From assembly GCF_013364235.1 (NCBI RefSeq), contig NZ_CP054919.1:8275239-8339238 (forward strand): a stretch of DNA of 64,000 nucleotides, read 5' to 3'. The position numbers were made by a program, and so were the translations under genes. This DNA comes from Kitasatospora sp. NA04385 (GTDB lineage Bacteria > Actinomycetota > Actinomycetes > Streptomycetales > Streptomycetaceae). Positions 6,878 to 15,703 of this stretch are shown one piece after another (position 1 is the first letter of the stretch; every line of letters begins with the position of its first letter). The notes beneath the pieces were generated by a model. That model did not search any database. It saw only the letters and a list, made by a program, of their open reading frames with translations, and was not told the DNA's origin.

Positions 6878-7762
6878 TCACGCCCGCGCGGCACCCTGCT
6901 GTCCGGGGCGTCCGCCGTCGGCGAAGGCGGCGGTGTGTTCGGCGGCCCAGGTCGCGAAGGGCAGGGCCGGGCGGCCGAGCAGCCGGGTGACGGTGTCCGT
7001 GGTGGGGCCCGGCTCCCGCAGGCAGGCGGCGGCGTAGCCGATCAGCCGGTCCGGTACGTCCTCGGGCAGGCCCTGGGCGAGCAGGGCCCGGCGCAGCGCC
7101 TCGGGCGGGATCTCCTCGAAGCGGACCTCCCGGCCGAGGGCCGCGCCGATCAGGCGGGCCCGTTCGCGCTGGGTGAGCGACTGCGGGCCGGTGAGGGCGT
7201 AGGCCCGGCCTTCGTGGCCGGGGTCGAGCAGGGTGCGGACCGCGGCCTCGGCGACGTCCCGTTCGTGGACGGGGGAGGTGGCCGCCGCGGGGTGCACGCC
7301 GCGGACGGCTCCGGTGGCCCGGATCTGCGGGGCCCAGGCGAGCGCGTTCGCGGCGAAGTCGGCGCAGCGCAGGAACGTCCAGGCCGGTCCGGCGTCCCGG
7401 GCGGCCCGCTCCACCCGTTCGAACTCCTCGGCGAACCGCCGGTACCCGCCGCCGTACTCGACGGTGACCGCCGACAGCACGACGACCCGCCGCACCCCGT
7501 GCCGGGCGGCGAGCGCCAGGAGCTCGGCCGCGGCGCCGCCGACCGCGCGCGGGCTCAGCAGCAGCGCCTCGACGCCGTCGGTGCGGGCGAGGGCCGGTGC
7601 CAGCGAGTCCGGCCGCGAGGGGTCGCCGACGGTCCGCCGCGCGCCCGGGGGGACGGCGGCGGCGGGGTCGCGGGTGACGGCCAGCGTCTCGACGCCCCGG
7701 GCCGCCAGCAGCCGGGTCACCTCGCGTCCGATCGTTCCGGTCGCTCCGGTCACCATGATCAT
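6878..7762 (-). CDS. NmrA-type NAD(P)-binding protein
   Basis: A 294-aa atypical short-chain reductase of the NmrA/QOR2-like group. The N-terminal nucleotide motif is MVTGATGTIG (residues 3-12), followed by typical elements (GVRRVVVLSAVTVEYGG, HERDVAEAAVRTLL, ALTGPQSLTQRERA). Proteins of this group act as NAD(P)H-dependent reductases or redox sensors. The start ATG 7762 has a GGAAGGAACAGGA leader; a second ATG two codons later is also possible. It is co-directional with the alpha/beta hydrolase (53-base gap) and probably co-transcribed. Substrate unknown. Confidence 0.85.
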   Translation of the reverse strand: MIMVTGATGTIGREVTRLLAARGVETLAVTRDPAAAVPPGARRTVGDPSRPDSLAPALARTDGVEALLLSPRAVGGAAAELLALAARHGVRRVVVLSAVTVEYGGGYRRFAEEFERVERAARDAGPAWTFLRCADFAANALAWAPQIRATGAVRGVHPAAATSPVHERDVAEAAVRTLLDPGHEGRAYALTGPQSLTQRERARLIGAALGREVRFEEIPPEALRRALLAQGLPEDVPDRLIGYAAACLREPGPTTDTVTRLLGRPALPFATWAAEHTAAFADGGRPGQQGAARA

Positions 7763-7815
7763 GTCCTGTTCCTTCCTTCCGTTCCAAGGTCGACCGCGGT
7801 TTGCTCGCGAAAATC

Positions 7816-8730
7816 TCAGGTCGGCTGCGACGGAGCCAACTCCCTTTGCAGGAAGGCGATCTGGGCCCGCACGGCCGGTTCGTGCGCCGCCAGGAACGGG
7901 GCGTAGTGGCTGCCGGGCAGGCGGAGCACCTCGGCGTGCGGCACGGCCCGGGCCGCACGGAGGGCCGGTCCGGGCAGGGCGCTGCTGTCCTGGTCGCAGA
8001 CCACGACCAGCAGGGGGCAGCGGATCCGGTCGGCCGCCCGGCCGGGCCGGTAGGAGCCGATCTGCAGGGCGATCCGGGCGGCGACGGTGCGCTCCCAGCC
8101 GGTGTGGCGGCCGTCCGGGTCCAGGGCCCGGTCGGCGTCCGCCGCGTCGGCCGTGGTCAGCGAGGCGACCGCGCCGCGCGGCCCGGCGGTCGGGACGAGC
8201 AGCGGCGGGCGCCCGAGGAGCCCGCCGAGCAGGTCCGCGACGGCCAGGCCGAACAGCCGCAGGGCGGCGAGCGGGGCCATCGAGCGCAGGGCGTGCGGGG
8301 CGACCGCCCGGGCGTCGGCCAGCGGGGTCTGGGCGATCGCCGCGCCCAGCCCCGGGTGGTCGGCCGCGACCCGCAGCACGTGGCCGCCCCCGAGCGAGAA
8401 GCCCCAGACCGCGATCCGGCCGGGGTCGACCCCGGGCAGCCGGGCCGCGTGGGCGACGGCGGCGTCCCAGTCGGCGAGCTGCTCGTCGACGCGGACGACC
8501 TGCCGGGGCGTCCCCCCGCTGGCGCCGAAGCGCCGGTGGTCGAAGGCGAGCACCGAGAAGCCGGCCGCGTGGAACCTGGCGGCGAACAGGTCGGTGGCCG
8601 GTTCCTTGGTCACCGAGGTGCCGCCGGCCATGACCACGCAGCCGCCGTTGGTCCCCGGGTAGTGCCAGGCGGCGCACGTCGTGGTGCCGCTGGTGAAGCG
8701 CACTGCTGTCCGTCGTCCGGGAGCGGGCAC
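7816..8730 (-). CDS. Alpha/beta hydrolase
   Basis: A 304-aa alpha/beta-hydrolase-fold protein. The nucleophile elbow is GFSLGG (Ser at about residue 130), a late His follows in GSHYAPF, and the acidic residue is likely in VCDQD. The sequence resembles the dienelactone hydrolase/peptidase S9-like hydrolases next to regulators in actinomycetes. GTG 8730, six bases after AGGAGG, is the best start; the open frame extends 63 codons further upstream without a ribosome site. It is divergent from the Lrp-type regulator at 8913, which may control it. Confidence 0.85.
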   Translation of the reverse strand: MPAPGRRTAVRFTSGTTTCAAWHYPGTNGGCVVMAGGTSVTKEPATDLFAARFHAAGFSVLAFDHRRFGASGGTPRQVVRVDEQLADWDAAVAHAARLPGVDPGRIAVWGFSLGGGHVLRVAADHPGLGAAIAQTPLADARAVAPHALRSMAPLAALRLFGLAVADLLGGLLGRPPLLVPTAGPRGAVASLTTADAADADRALDPDGRHTGWERTVAARIALQIGSYRPGRAADRIRCPLLVVVCDQDSSALPGPALRAARAVPHAEVLRLPGSHYAPFLAAHEPAVRAQIAFLQRELAPSQPT

Positions 8731-8912
8731 CGGTACCTCCTGTGCGGATCGGATCGGATCGGATCGGGGCGGGACGGGCCGGGGCGGGTGCCGCGGTCCG
8801 GTCCGCCGGGCGCCCGGGCGGGGCGGTGTGGTGCGGCGGACGGGTTCCATCGTTCGGCCCCGGGGCCGGGAACGGGCCCCGCCGGGCCCCGGAATGGGCG
8901 AAACTCTCCTCC

Positions 8913-9932
8913 ATGGCACGTGAATCGACGGATTCGGTCCTGAGCGGCACCGACCAGCGGCTGGTGGCGGCGCTCCAGTGCGACGGCCGGGTGAGCGCGG
9001 AGCGGGTGGCCGGGGCGCTCGGGCTCGGCGCCGCGGCCGTCCGCCGCCGGCTGCACGCGCTCACCGCGGACGGCACCCTGCGGGTGGTGGTCTCCCCGGT
9101 GGCGCGCCCGCGCCGGGGCGGGTCCGCCGGGGCGCTGTTCCTGCGGATCAGGGTCCTGCGCGGCCGGCTGGACCCGATCGTGGCCGCGCTCGCGGCCCGT
9201 GAGGACATCCCGTTCGTCGACGTCACCACCGCGGGCGACGAGATCTTCGCGGTCGCCCGCACCGAGCCGGGGTCGCGGGACCGGCTGGTGTTCCGTCAAC
9301 TGCCCGCCACCGGCGCGGTGGAGTCCTGGGAGAGCGCGACGATCCTGCACGTGTTCCGGCTCACCTCGGAGTGGCGCCACCAGGTGCTCGACCCGGCCGA
9401 ACGGGCGGCGCTCACCCCGCGCGACCCGGCGCCGGGGCCCGCACCCGCCCCGGGCCCGTACGGGGTCGAGGCCGACGCGCTGGAGCAGTGCCTGCTGGAC
9501 GCCCTGGCCCCCGACGCCCGGGTGCCCGCGGCGGTCCTCGCCGCCCGCTGCGGCCACCCCGAGAGCACGGTGCGCCGACGGCTGGCCCGGATGGCCGCCG
9601 AGGGGCGGCTGGTCACCCAGGTGGTGGTCGACCCCCGCCGGCTCGGGCTGCCGATCGAGGCCAAGTTCCTGCTCCGGGTGGCCCCGGACCACCTGGACGC
9701 GACCGGCCGGGCGCTGGCCGCCCACCCGGCGGTGCACGGCGCCTTCGCCACCTCCGGGCCGTCGAACCTGCACGCCGCCGCGTACTTCCCGGACCTGGAG
9801 GCGCTCTACGGCTTCCTCTCCCGGGACCTGACCGGCCTGGGCATCACCCACGTCGAGACGGCCGTCGTGGGACACGCCGCGAAGCGGACCCCGGGGCCGG
9901 CCCCCACCCTGGAGAGCGCTCTCCCGCGATAG
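8913..9932 (+). CDS. Lrp/AsnC-type regulator, duplicated form
   Basis: A 339-aa transcriptional regulator with two AsnC-like units in tandem. The first helix-turn-helix (LVAALQCDGRVSAERVAGAL) and its ligand-binding half cover residues about 10-150. The second helix-turn-helix (LLDALAPDARVPAAVLAARC) with a RAM-like half covers about 185-330. ATG 8913 gives the family-typical N-terminus. It is divergent from the hydrolase at 8730 and upstream of the GH3 gene. The last codons contain a palindromic operator (9911-9924). Lrp-type proteins usually sense amino acids or related metabolites; this ligand is unknown. Confidence 0.8.
   Translation: MARESTDSVLSGTDQRLVAALQCDGRVSAERVAGALGLGAAAVRRRLHALTADGTLRVVVSPVARPRRGGSAGALFLRIRVLRGRLDPIVAALAAREDIPFVDVTTAGDEIFAVARTEPGSRDRLVFRQLPATGAVESWESATILHVFRLTSEWRHQVLDPAERAALTPRDPAPGPAPAPGPYGVEADALEQCLLDALAPDARVPAAVLAARCGHPESTVRRRLARMAAEGRLVTQVVVDPRRLGLPIEAKFLLRVAPDHLDATGRALAAHPAVHGAFATSGPSNLHAAAYFPDLEALYGFLSRDLTGLGITHVETAVVGHAAKRTPGPAPTLESALPR
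9911..9924. promoter_or_regulatory. LacI-type operator within the end of the regulator gene
   Basis: GGAGAGCGCTCTCC is a perfect 14-bp palindrome lying in the last codons of the upstream gene. It is identical to the site at 10063-10076, 152 bases away. The core AGCGCT is typical of actinomycete LacI-family operators of the CebR kind. Confidence 0.7.
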
Positions 9933-10029
9933 CGGGCAAGCGTCGGCGGCCCGAAGGTCGGCCGTTCTACCCTGCGCGGGAACCTTCCGACTGACAAAGG
10001 AAGTTGGCTGCCGGTGGCGGCGCCATCCC

Positions 10030-10077
10030 TTGACAGGTTCGCGAAAATGTCGGGAGAATTCTGGAGAGCGCTCTCCA
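10030..10077 (+). promoter_or_regulatory. Promoter with overlapping LacI-type operator for the GH3 gene
   Basis: TTGACA (10030-10035), then an 18-base spacer and GAGAAT (10054-10059), make a plausible -35/-10 pair. Directly behind it, TGGAGAGCGCTCTCCA (10062-10077) is a 16-bp perfect palindrome placed at the expected transcription start. A repressor bound there would block transcription of the beta-glucosidase gene. Confidence 0.65.
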
Positions 10078-10223
10078 CTGCTGCCGCGGTCGCGGCCACC
10101 TCTCCCGACCGGTCGGCGGCAGTCCCCACCCCGCACTCCCACCCCGCACTCCCACCCCCACCCCACCCCCCTCGCGCGCCCGGAGCCCCCGGCCGGGCGC
10201 CCCTTCGCCGACTGGAGCCCGTC

Positions 10224-13178
10224 GTGCGCCGTCCTCACCTGCGAACCGCCCTGGCCGGGCCGCTCGCCGCCCTGCTGGTGGCCGGGGTCCTCGCCGCCAC
10301 CGGCGGCCCGGCGGCGAGCGCCGCCGACCAGCCGTGGACCAACGCCGCCCAGACCCCCGAACAGCGCGCCGCCGAACTGCTGGCCGCGATGACCCAGGCC
10401 GAGAAGCTGACCATGCTGCACGGCGGGCCGTCCTGCGGCTACGCGGGCTGCATCCCGGCCAACACCCGGCTCGGCATCCCCGCGCTGCACTTCCAGGACG
10501 GCCCGGTGGGCGCCGGGGACGGCCTGACCGGCGTCACCCAGCTGGCCGCCCCGGTGGCCGGCGCGGCCAGCTGGGACCCGGACCTGATGCGCGCCTACGG
10601 CCAGGTGCTCGGCGCCGAGCAGTGGGGCAAGGGCACCAACGTGGTCCTCGCCCCGACCGTCAACATCGTCCGGGACCCGCGCTGGGGCCGGGCCTTCGAG
10701 TCGTTCGGCGAGGACCCGTACCTGGCCGGGCAGATCGGCGCCGCCGACATCGCGGGCATCCAGGGCCAGGGCCCGATGGCGCAGGTCAAGCACTTCGCGG
10801 TCTACAACCAGGAGACCAACCGCAACTCCCTCGCCGACAACGCGGTGGTCTCCGACCGGGCCGAGCGGGAGATCTACCTCCCGGCGTTCGAGGCCGCCGT
10901 CCAGCAGGGCGTCGACTCCGCGATGTGCTCGTACTCGGCGGTCAACGGCGCCTTCGCCTGCGAGAACGGGCCGCTGCTGAACGGCGCCCTCAAGGGCGAC
11001 CTCGGCTTCAAGGGCTTCGTCACCGCCGACTGGGGCGCCACCCACTCCACCGTCGCCTCGGCGAACAACGGCCTGGACGTGGAGATGCCCGGCAGCGACT
11101 ACTACGGCACCGCGCTGACCAACGCGGTCAACGCCGGGCAGGTGGCGCAGGCGACGATCGACGACCACGTCCGCCGGGTGCTGGTGTCGATGTTCCGCCG
11201 CGGCCTCTTCGACAAGGCGCAGAACGGCAACCGGGACGCCGTCGTCACCACCGCCGCGAACGCCGCCGTCGCGCAGCGGGTCGCCCAGGAGGGCAGCGTC
11301 CTGCTGAAGAACGACGCCTCGGTGCTGCCCGTGGCGCCGTCGGTCAAGTCGATCGCGGTGATCGGCGACGACGCCGGGGCGGGCGTGATGACCCAGGGCG
11401 GCGGCAGCGCCGCCGTCAACGCCCCCCACGTGGTGACGCCCTACCAGGGCATCAAGGCCCGCGCCGGGGCCGGGACGACGGTGACCTTCGCCCAGGGCGT
11501 CCCGGCCGCCGACGGCGCGCTGCCGCCGGTGCCGGCCACCGCGCTCAAGCCGTCCTCCGGCAGCGGCAGCGGCCTGTACGGCGAGTACCACAACAGCACC
11601 GACCTGTCCGGCCCGGTGGTGGCGAGCCGGGTCGACGCGGGGATCGACACGGTCTGGGGCGGCCAGTCGCCCGCCGCCGGGGTCAACGCCACCAACTGGT
11701 CGGTGAAGTGGACCGGCACGCTGACCCCGCCCACCAGCGGCAGCTACCAGTTCTCGCTGAACAGCGACGACGGCAGCCGACTGCTCGTCAACGGCCAGCA
11801 GGTCATCAACAACTGGTACAACCAGGGCCCCACCACCCGCACCGGCAGCATCACCCTGACGGCCGGCCAGCCGGTGAGCATCGAGGTCGACTACTACCAG
11901 GCCGGTGGCGGCAGCAACGCCGCGCTCGGCTGGACGGTGCCCGGCCAGAGCGCCCACGACCAGGCCGTCGCGGCCGCCCGGAACTCCGAACTCGCACTCG
12001 TCTTCGTCAACGACTTCCAGTCCGAGGGCTCCGACCTGCGCGACATCGACCTGTCCGCCGCGCAGAACCAGCTCGTCGCGGACGTCGCCGCCGTCAACCC
12101 GCACACCGTCGTGGTGGTCAACAGCGGCTCCGCCGTCACCATGCCCTGGGCGGGCTCGGTGCAGGGCATCGTCGAGAACTGGTACCCCGGGCAGGAGGCG
12201 GGCGCGGCGATCGCCGCGCTGCTCTACGGGGACGTCAACTTCTCCGGCAAGCTCCCGGTGACCTTCCCGAAGTCGCTCGCCGACGTGCCCGCCGCGAGCG
12301 CGGCGCAGTGGCCCGGCCAGAACGGCAGCGTGCAGTACTCCGAGGGCGTGGACGTCGGCTACCGCTGGTACGACGCCAAGAACAAGGAGCCGCTGTACCC
12401 CTTCGGCCACGGCCTCTCCTACACCACCTTCGGGTACGCGGGCCTGACCGTCTCCGCCCCCGACGGCGCGGGCAACGTCGCCGTCGGCTTCGACGTCACC
12501 AACACCGGCACCCGGGCCGGCTCCGAGGTCGCCCAGGTGTACGTCGGCCAGCCCGCAGCCAGCGGCGAACCGCCGAAGAACCTGCGCGGCTTCCGGAAGG
12601 TCACCCTCGACCCCGGCCAGACCAAGCACGTCTCGCTGACCCTGGACGCCCGCAGCTTCCAGTACTGGAACGGGAGTTGGACCACCGCACCCGGCACCCA
12701 CACCGTCTCGGTCGGCTCCTCCTCGCGCGACCTGCGGCTGACCGGCCGGACCACCGTCACCGGCGGCACCGGCACCGGCCCGGTCCTGCTGCCGCGCACC
12801 GGCTGGACGGCTTCGGCGTCCGCCACCGGCGGGGGAGACGTCCCGGCGAACATGCTGGACGGGTCGGCCGGTTCGCGCTGGTCCTCCGGCGTGCCGATGG
12901 CCGCGGGCCAGTCCGTCACGGTCGACACCGGCGCGGTGCACCCGCTGGCCCGGATCACCATGGACTCCGGCGGCAGCGCGAGTGACTACGCCCGCGGCTA
13001 CCAGGTGTTCCTGTCCTCGGACGGGGTGTCGTGGGGCTCGGCGGTGGCGACCGGCAGCGGCACCGGCGCCCTGGTGACCGTCGACTTCCCCGCCCGGGAC
13101 GCCCGCTACGTCAAGGTCGTCCAGACCGGGACGTCCACCTACTGGTGGTCGATCGCCGAGTTCAATGCCTACGGCTGA
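10224..13178 (+). CDS. Secreted GH3 beta-glucosidase with PA14 and C-terminal discoidin-like domain
   Basis: A 984-aa exported glycoside hydrolase. GTG 10224 gives a signal peptide (basic MRRPHLR, hydrophobic LAALLVAGVLAATGG, ASAA cleavage). The GH3 N-terminal barrel contains KHFAVYNQE, and the nucleophile Asp in TADWGA lies at about residue 269. The C-terminal GH3 sandwich is interrupted by a PA14 insert at about 440-580 (GLYGEYHNSTDLSG, SDDGSRLLVNG). A fibronectin-III-like region follows (GSEVAQVYVG), and the last 120 residues look like an F5/8-type carbohydrate-binding domain. PA14 inserts in GH3 enzymes shape the active site for oligosaccharides. The paired LacI-type operators upstream imply sugar-inducible expression. 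The exact substrate (beta-glucoside or xyloside) is open. Confidence 0.9.
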   Translation: MRRPHLRTALAGPLAALLVAGVLAATGGPAASAADQPWTNAAQTPEQRAAELLAAMTQAEKLTMLHGGPSCGYAGCIPANTRLGIPALHFQDGPVGAGDGLTGVTQLAAPVAGAASWDPDLMRAYGQVLGAEQWGKGTNVVLAPTVNIVRDPRWGRAFESFGEDPYLAGQIGAADIAGIQGQGPMAQVKHFAVYNQETNRNSLADNAVVSDRAEREIYLPAFEAAVQQGVDSAMCSYSAVNGAFACENGPLLNGALKGDLGFKGFVTADWGATHSTVASANNGLDVEMPGSDYYGTALTNAVNAGQVAQATIDDHVRRVLVSMFRRGLFDKAQNGNRDAVVTTAANAAVAQRVAQEGSVLLKNDASVLPVAPSVKSIAVIGDDAGAGVMTQGGGSAAVNAPHVVTPYQGIKARAGAGTTVTFAQGVPAADGALPPVPATALKPSSGSGSGLYGEYHNSTDLSGPVVASRVDAGIDTVWGGQSPAAGVNATNWSVKWTGTLTPPTSGSYQFSLNSDDGSRLLVNGQQVINNWYNQGPTTRTGSITLTAGQPVSIEVDYYQAGGGSNAALGWTVPGQSAHDQAVAAARNSELALVFVNDFQSEGSDLRDIDLSAAQNQLVADVAAVNPHTVVVVNSGSAVTMPWAGSVQGIVENWYPGQEAGAAIAALLYGDVNFSGKLPVTFPKSLADVPAASAAQWPGQNGSVQYSEGVDVGYRWYDAKNKEPLYPFGHGLSYTTFGYAGLTVSAPDGAGNVAVGFDVTNTGTRAGSEVAQVYVGQPAASGEPPKNLRGFRKVTLDPGQTKHVSLTLDARSFQYWNGSWTTAPGTHTVSVGSSSRDLRLTGRTTVTGGTGTGPVLLPRTGWTASASATGGGDVPANMLDGSAGSRWSSGVPMAAGQSVTVDTGAVHPLARITMDSGGSASDYARGYQVFLSSDGVSWGSAVATGSGTGALVTVDFPARDARYVKVVQTGTSTYWWSIAEFNAYG

Positions 13179-13218
13179 ACCGCGCACCGGCCCGCGCACC
13201 GCGCGGCCGACGGTGGCC

Positions 13219-13254
13219 CGGCCCCTCCCCGGCCGTGAGTCCGGGGAGGGGCCG
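13219..13254 (+). terminator. Perfect 14-bp stem terminator
   Basis: CGGCCCCTCCCCGG (13219-13232) and CCGGGGAGGGGCCG (13241-13254) pair completely around an 8-base loop, 40 bases after the GH3 stop. It probably serves both the GH3 gene and the convergent recombinase remnant. Confidence 0.8.
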
Positions 13255-13322
13255 AGCGGCAGTGAGGGCCGCGCTCTCGTGTAGCTGCCGCCACCCGACA
13301 AGTGTCAGAGAGTGACCGACCG

Positions 13323-14069
13323 TCACTTCTGGCGATTGAGCTGGGTGAGTGCGACGAAGTCGGCGTGGGCTTGCTCGACGGCTTCCGGGTACGCCTGGGC
13401 CTTCTCGTGTTCGGCGAGTGCGCGGTAGATGCTGGCCAGGCCCGGGTTCTGTCCCTTGCGCTTGTCGGTGGGGATGATCAGGTCGGGGCGGATCTGCTCG
13501 ACGGACTCGCCTGCTGCCCGACGGCGCAGCACCGTATGCAGCATGTCGTCGGTGATGACCGGCGGCCGGCCGCCGTGCCTGCCCTTGCGGGAGGCGGCGT
13601 CGAGCCCTTCGAGAGTGGCCTCGCGAATGCCCTCGCGCTCGGTCTCCGCCATCGCGGCGAAGAACTCGAACAGCATCCGGCCGGGGCCGGACGGGTCGTA
13701 GATCCCGGGCAGCGGGCCGGCCAGCATCTCCAAGACCAGGCCGTGGGCGGTCAGGTGGTCGGCCAGCGCGGTGAGTTCCGCGGCGTCGCGGCCGAGGCGC
13801 TTCATCTCGTACACGGTGAACAGCACGCGACAGTGCGGGGCGTGGGCTTTGATCTCGCGGGCCAGGGTGAGCGCGGCCTCGAACCGGGGGCGGCACCCGA
13901 AGCAGCTTGGCGAGTCGGGCCACCTTCTTGAACCGGCCGGTGCGGTAGACCCCGGCGACCGCGTCCGAGCGCGAGCGGCAGGGCGAGCCGGGCTGCACGC
14001 CGCAGCGCGGGCAGTCGTGGCGCTCGACGTCGGCGGCGTCGCTTCCGGGGGTGTCCTGAGGGCCGTCAC
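13323..14069 (-). pseudogene. Serine recombinase (resolvase) lacking its catalytic N-terminal half
   Basis: The last 190 codons encode the distal part of an actinomycete resolvase: VYEMKRLGRDAAELTALADH, MLFEFFAAMAETEREGIREA, a Lys/Gly/Arg hinge (KGRHGGRPP) and a C-terminal helix-turn-helix. The upstream sequence in another frame gives the zinc-finger N-terminus of the same family (CPRCGVQPGSPCRSR, GRFKKVARLAKLLRVP). Between LLRVP and RFEAAL the segment with the YxRxS catalytic serine is absent and the frame changes. This is a deletion derivative and cannot catalyse recombination. Confidence 0.75.
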
Positions 14070-14103
14070 GCCCGAAATCCTCCGGATGCGTAGGCTCAGT
14101 GCC

Positions 14104-15228
14104 GTGGCTGATCAGATACAGAAGATCGTGACGGGACTGCCGGACCTGACGGATGTCACCGGCGTGCGGGCGGTGGCCGATGGCCGGGTCGCGCAAGGGG
14201 ATGCTGCCTTTGCTGCTGACCTTGGCATCGCTCTCGCCAGGACGTACGGCGCCGGGGGGCGGATGTGGCAGTACCGAAGTGTCTTCGACCATCTGCTTCG
14301 GCTGTTGGCCACCACCGCTGGCCCCGACAATGTCACCCAGGCGCTGCGGCTGGTCTCCTCGGCCGAGGTCACCGGCAGGAAGCTGGATCGCTACACGGCC
14401 TCGTTGCTGGCTTCCAGCCATGAGGCGGCGGATCTGGCTGCGGCGTTCACTGGCCGGGCTTCGGAGGAGCTTCGAGCCTGTCTGGTCCATGAGCTGGTTC
14501 TCAGGGGTGTGGTCGTCGGGGAGGTGCCGGGGATCGCGGGTTGGGCGACGTCGCCGCATTGGAGTCATCACCCGTTGGGCTGGCTGCCCCTGATGCGGTC
14601 CAGTGTGGAGGAGGGCGCGGATCTGCCGAGCTACAGCGCCCGCGGCAGTAGTCACGCGATGCCGTACGGACCATCGGAGAGTCGCGAACTGGCGGTGGAC
14701 GCCGACGCGCGTGTGCCGGCGGCGGAGGAGACGACAACCCCGGCCACCGCCACCGCGATGGGCACGGCCGTGGCGAACTGGGCCAAGGAGTCCAACGGGC
14801 GCATCGAGGCGCGTGCGTTCGACCTCGCCGAACCCCTGGACGCCGAGTCCGTCCCGGCCGTGCTCCTGGCCTTGGGGCTGGAGTGTCTGCACGGGGCGGG
14901 GAAGAAGACCCCTCTGTCCGTTGCCGTCCGTCCGCCGGCCCAGGCATGGCGGGTGCTCTTCGCCGCGGCGTCAACGGGAGGGGCGTACAACTCGGGCTCC
15001 TACGGCGCCTACGGCCGTCTGGCGGCCTGGCAGTCCCTGGCCGCGCTGGCCGGAAGCCCGGAAGGAACCGGCGCTGCTGAGGTCGAGGCACACGTGCTGG
15101 ACTGCGTCTGGCACGGCTTCGGCGCCGACACCGAATGGTTCGAGCAGGTGGCCTGGGACATCGGTCTGGCCGCGCTCTCCCCAGGTCGACGGCGCCTGGC
15201 CGTGCTCGCTGCGACCGACACCGACTGA
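14104..15228 (+). CDS. Hypothetical protein, probably DUF6183 family
   Basis: A 374-aa soluble, Ala-rich protein without signal peptide or membrane helix. Its general appearance (WSHHPLGWLPLMRSS, FGADTEWFEQVAWDIGLAAL) recalls Streptomyces proteins annotated DUF6183, an assignment from memory. GTG 14104 is chosen as start; ATG 14086 in the same frame lacks a ribosome site and adds six residues. The reading frame continues open for 300 bases upstream across the recombinase remnant, but that part is a shadow. Function unknown; it sits between two transposon or recombinase ruins. Confidence 0.65.
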   Translation: MADQIQKIVTGLPDLTDVTGVRAVADGRVAQGDAAFAADLGIALARTYGAGGRMWQYRSVFDHLLRLLATTAGPDNVTQALRLVSSAEVTGRKLDRYTASLLASSHEAADLAAAFTGRASEELRACLVHELVLRGVVVGEVPGIAGWATSPHWSHHPLGWLPLMRSSVEEGADLPSYSARGSSHAMPYGPSESRELAVDADARVPAAEETTTPATATAMGTAVANWAKESNGRIEARAFDLAEPLDAESVPAVLLALGLECLHGAGKKTPLSVAVRPPAQAWRVLFAAASTGGAYNSGSYGAYGRLAAWQSLAALAGSPEGTGAAEVEAHVLDCVWHGFGADTEWFEQVAWDIGLAALSPGRRRLAVLAATDTD

Positions 15229-15289
15229 GTCGGCAGCTGTTCGTGCGTCGAGGAGCCGGGCCAAGTGAGCTGCGCGAGTCCTGCCGGGA

Positions 15290-15682
15290 TCAGCGCGTCT
15301 CCAGCGGGTCAGCCTGGCCGAGCAACTCGGCGAGCGGGGCGCCGGTGCGAGCGGCGACCATGCGGCGGGCGCGCAGCTGGGCACGGGTACGGGGGCGGAA
15401 CTTCGGGTCCCGCCTGCAACCGCATGGCTCGAAGCCTTCGTAGCGCAGCCCGGCGTTCAGGACCACGGCGACGACCGACCATGCCTTCCGATTGCTGCGT
15501 CGGGGTGCCGCGAAGTCGTGGCCGGCACACAGCAGCGGCCCGGTGCAGCGCGGGCATGTGTGTCCGGCTTCGCTGGGATGCCGTTTGAAGCTGATCCGGC
15601 ACGACACGCACGCGTAGTGCAGCTTGTAATGGACGGAAGCGTAGGTGCACACGGACTGACCGTACCGGCGGCGCATTGTCAT
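15290..15682 (-). CDS. Small zinc-ribbon protein
   Basis: A 130-aa protein with two CxxC pairs (YACVSCRISFKRH, then HTCPRCTGPLLCAGHDF), the arrangement of a zinc ribbon, then a basic C-terminal half (GCRRDPKFRPRTRAQLRARR). Similar short proteins are scattered through Streptomyces genomes, sometimes with misleading enzyme names; no enzymatic motif is visible here. It is adjacent to and co-directional with the Tn3 transposase remnant, so it may be a passenger of that element. An alternative start two codons later is equally possible. Confidence 0.65.
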   Translation of the reverse strand: MTMRRRYGQSVCTYASVHYKLHYACVSCRISFKRHPSEAGHTCPRCTGPLLCAGHDFAAPRRSNRKAWSVVAVVLNAGLRYEGFEPCGCRRDPKFRPRTRAQLRARRMVAARTGAPLAELLGQADPLETR

Positions 15683-15703
15683 GGGCCAACAGGTTCCGCT
15701 GCC

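Noticed and set aside
8746..8765. GGATC repeated four times upstream of the alpha/beta hydrolase
   Set aside because: A very short simple repeat, 15 bases from the ribosome site; no evidence that it is more than slippage, although it could influence spacing.
8610..13301. A 1563-codon minus-strand open frame across the Lrp-type and GH3 genes
   Set aside because: It has low-complexity Val/Gly/Arg/Asp sequence without motifs and lies antisense to well-supported genes.
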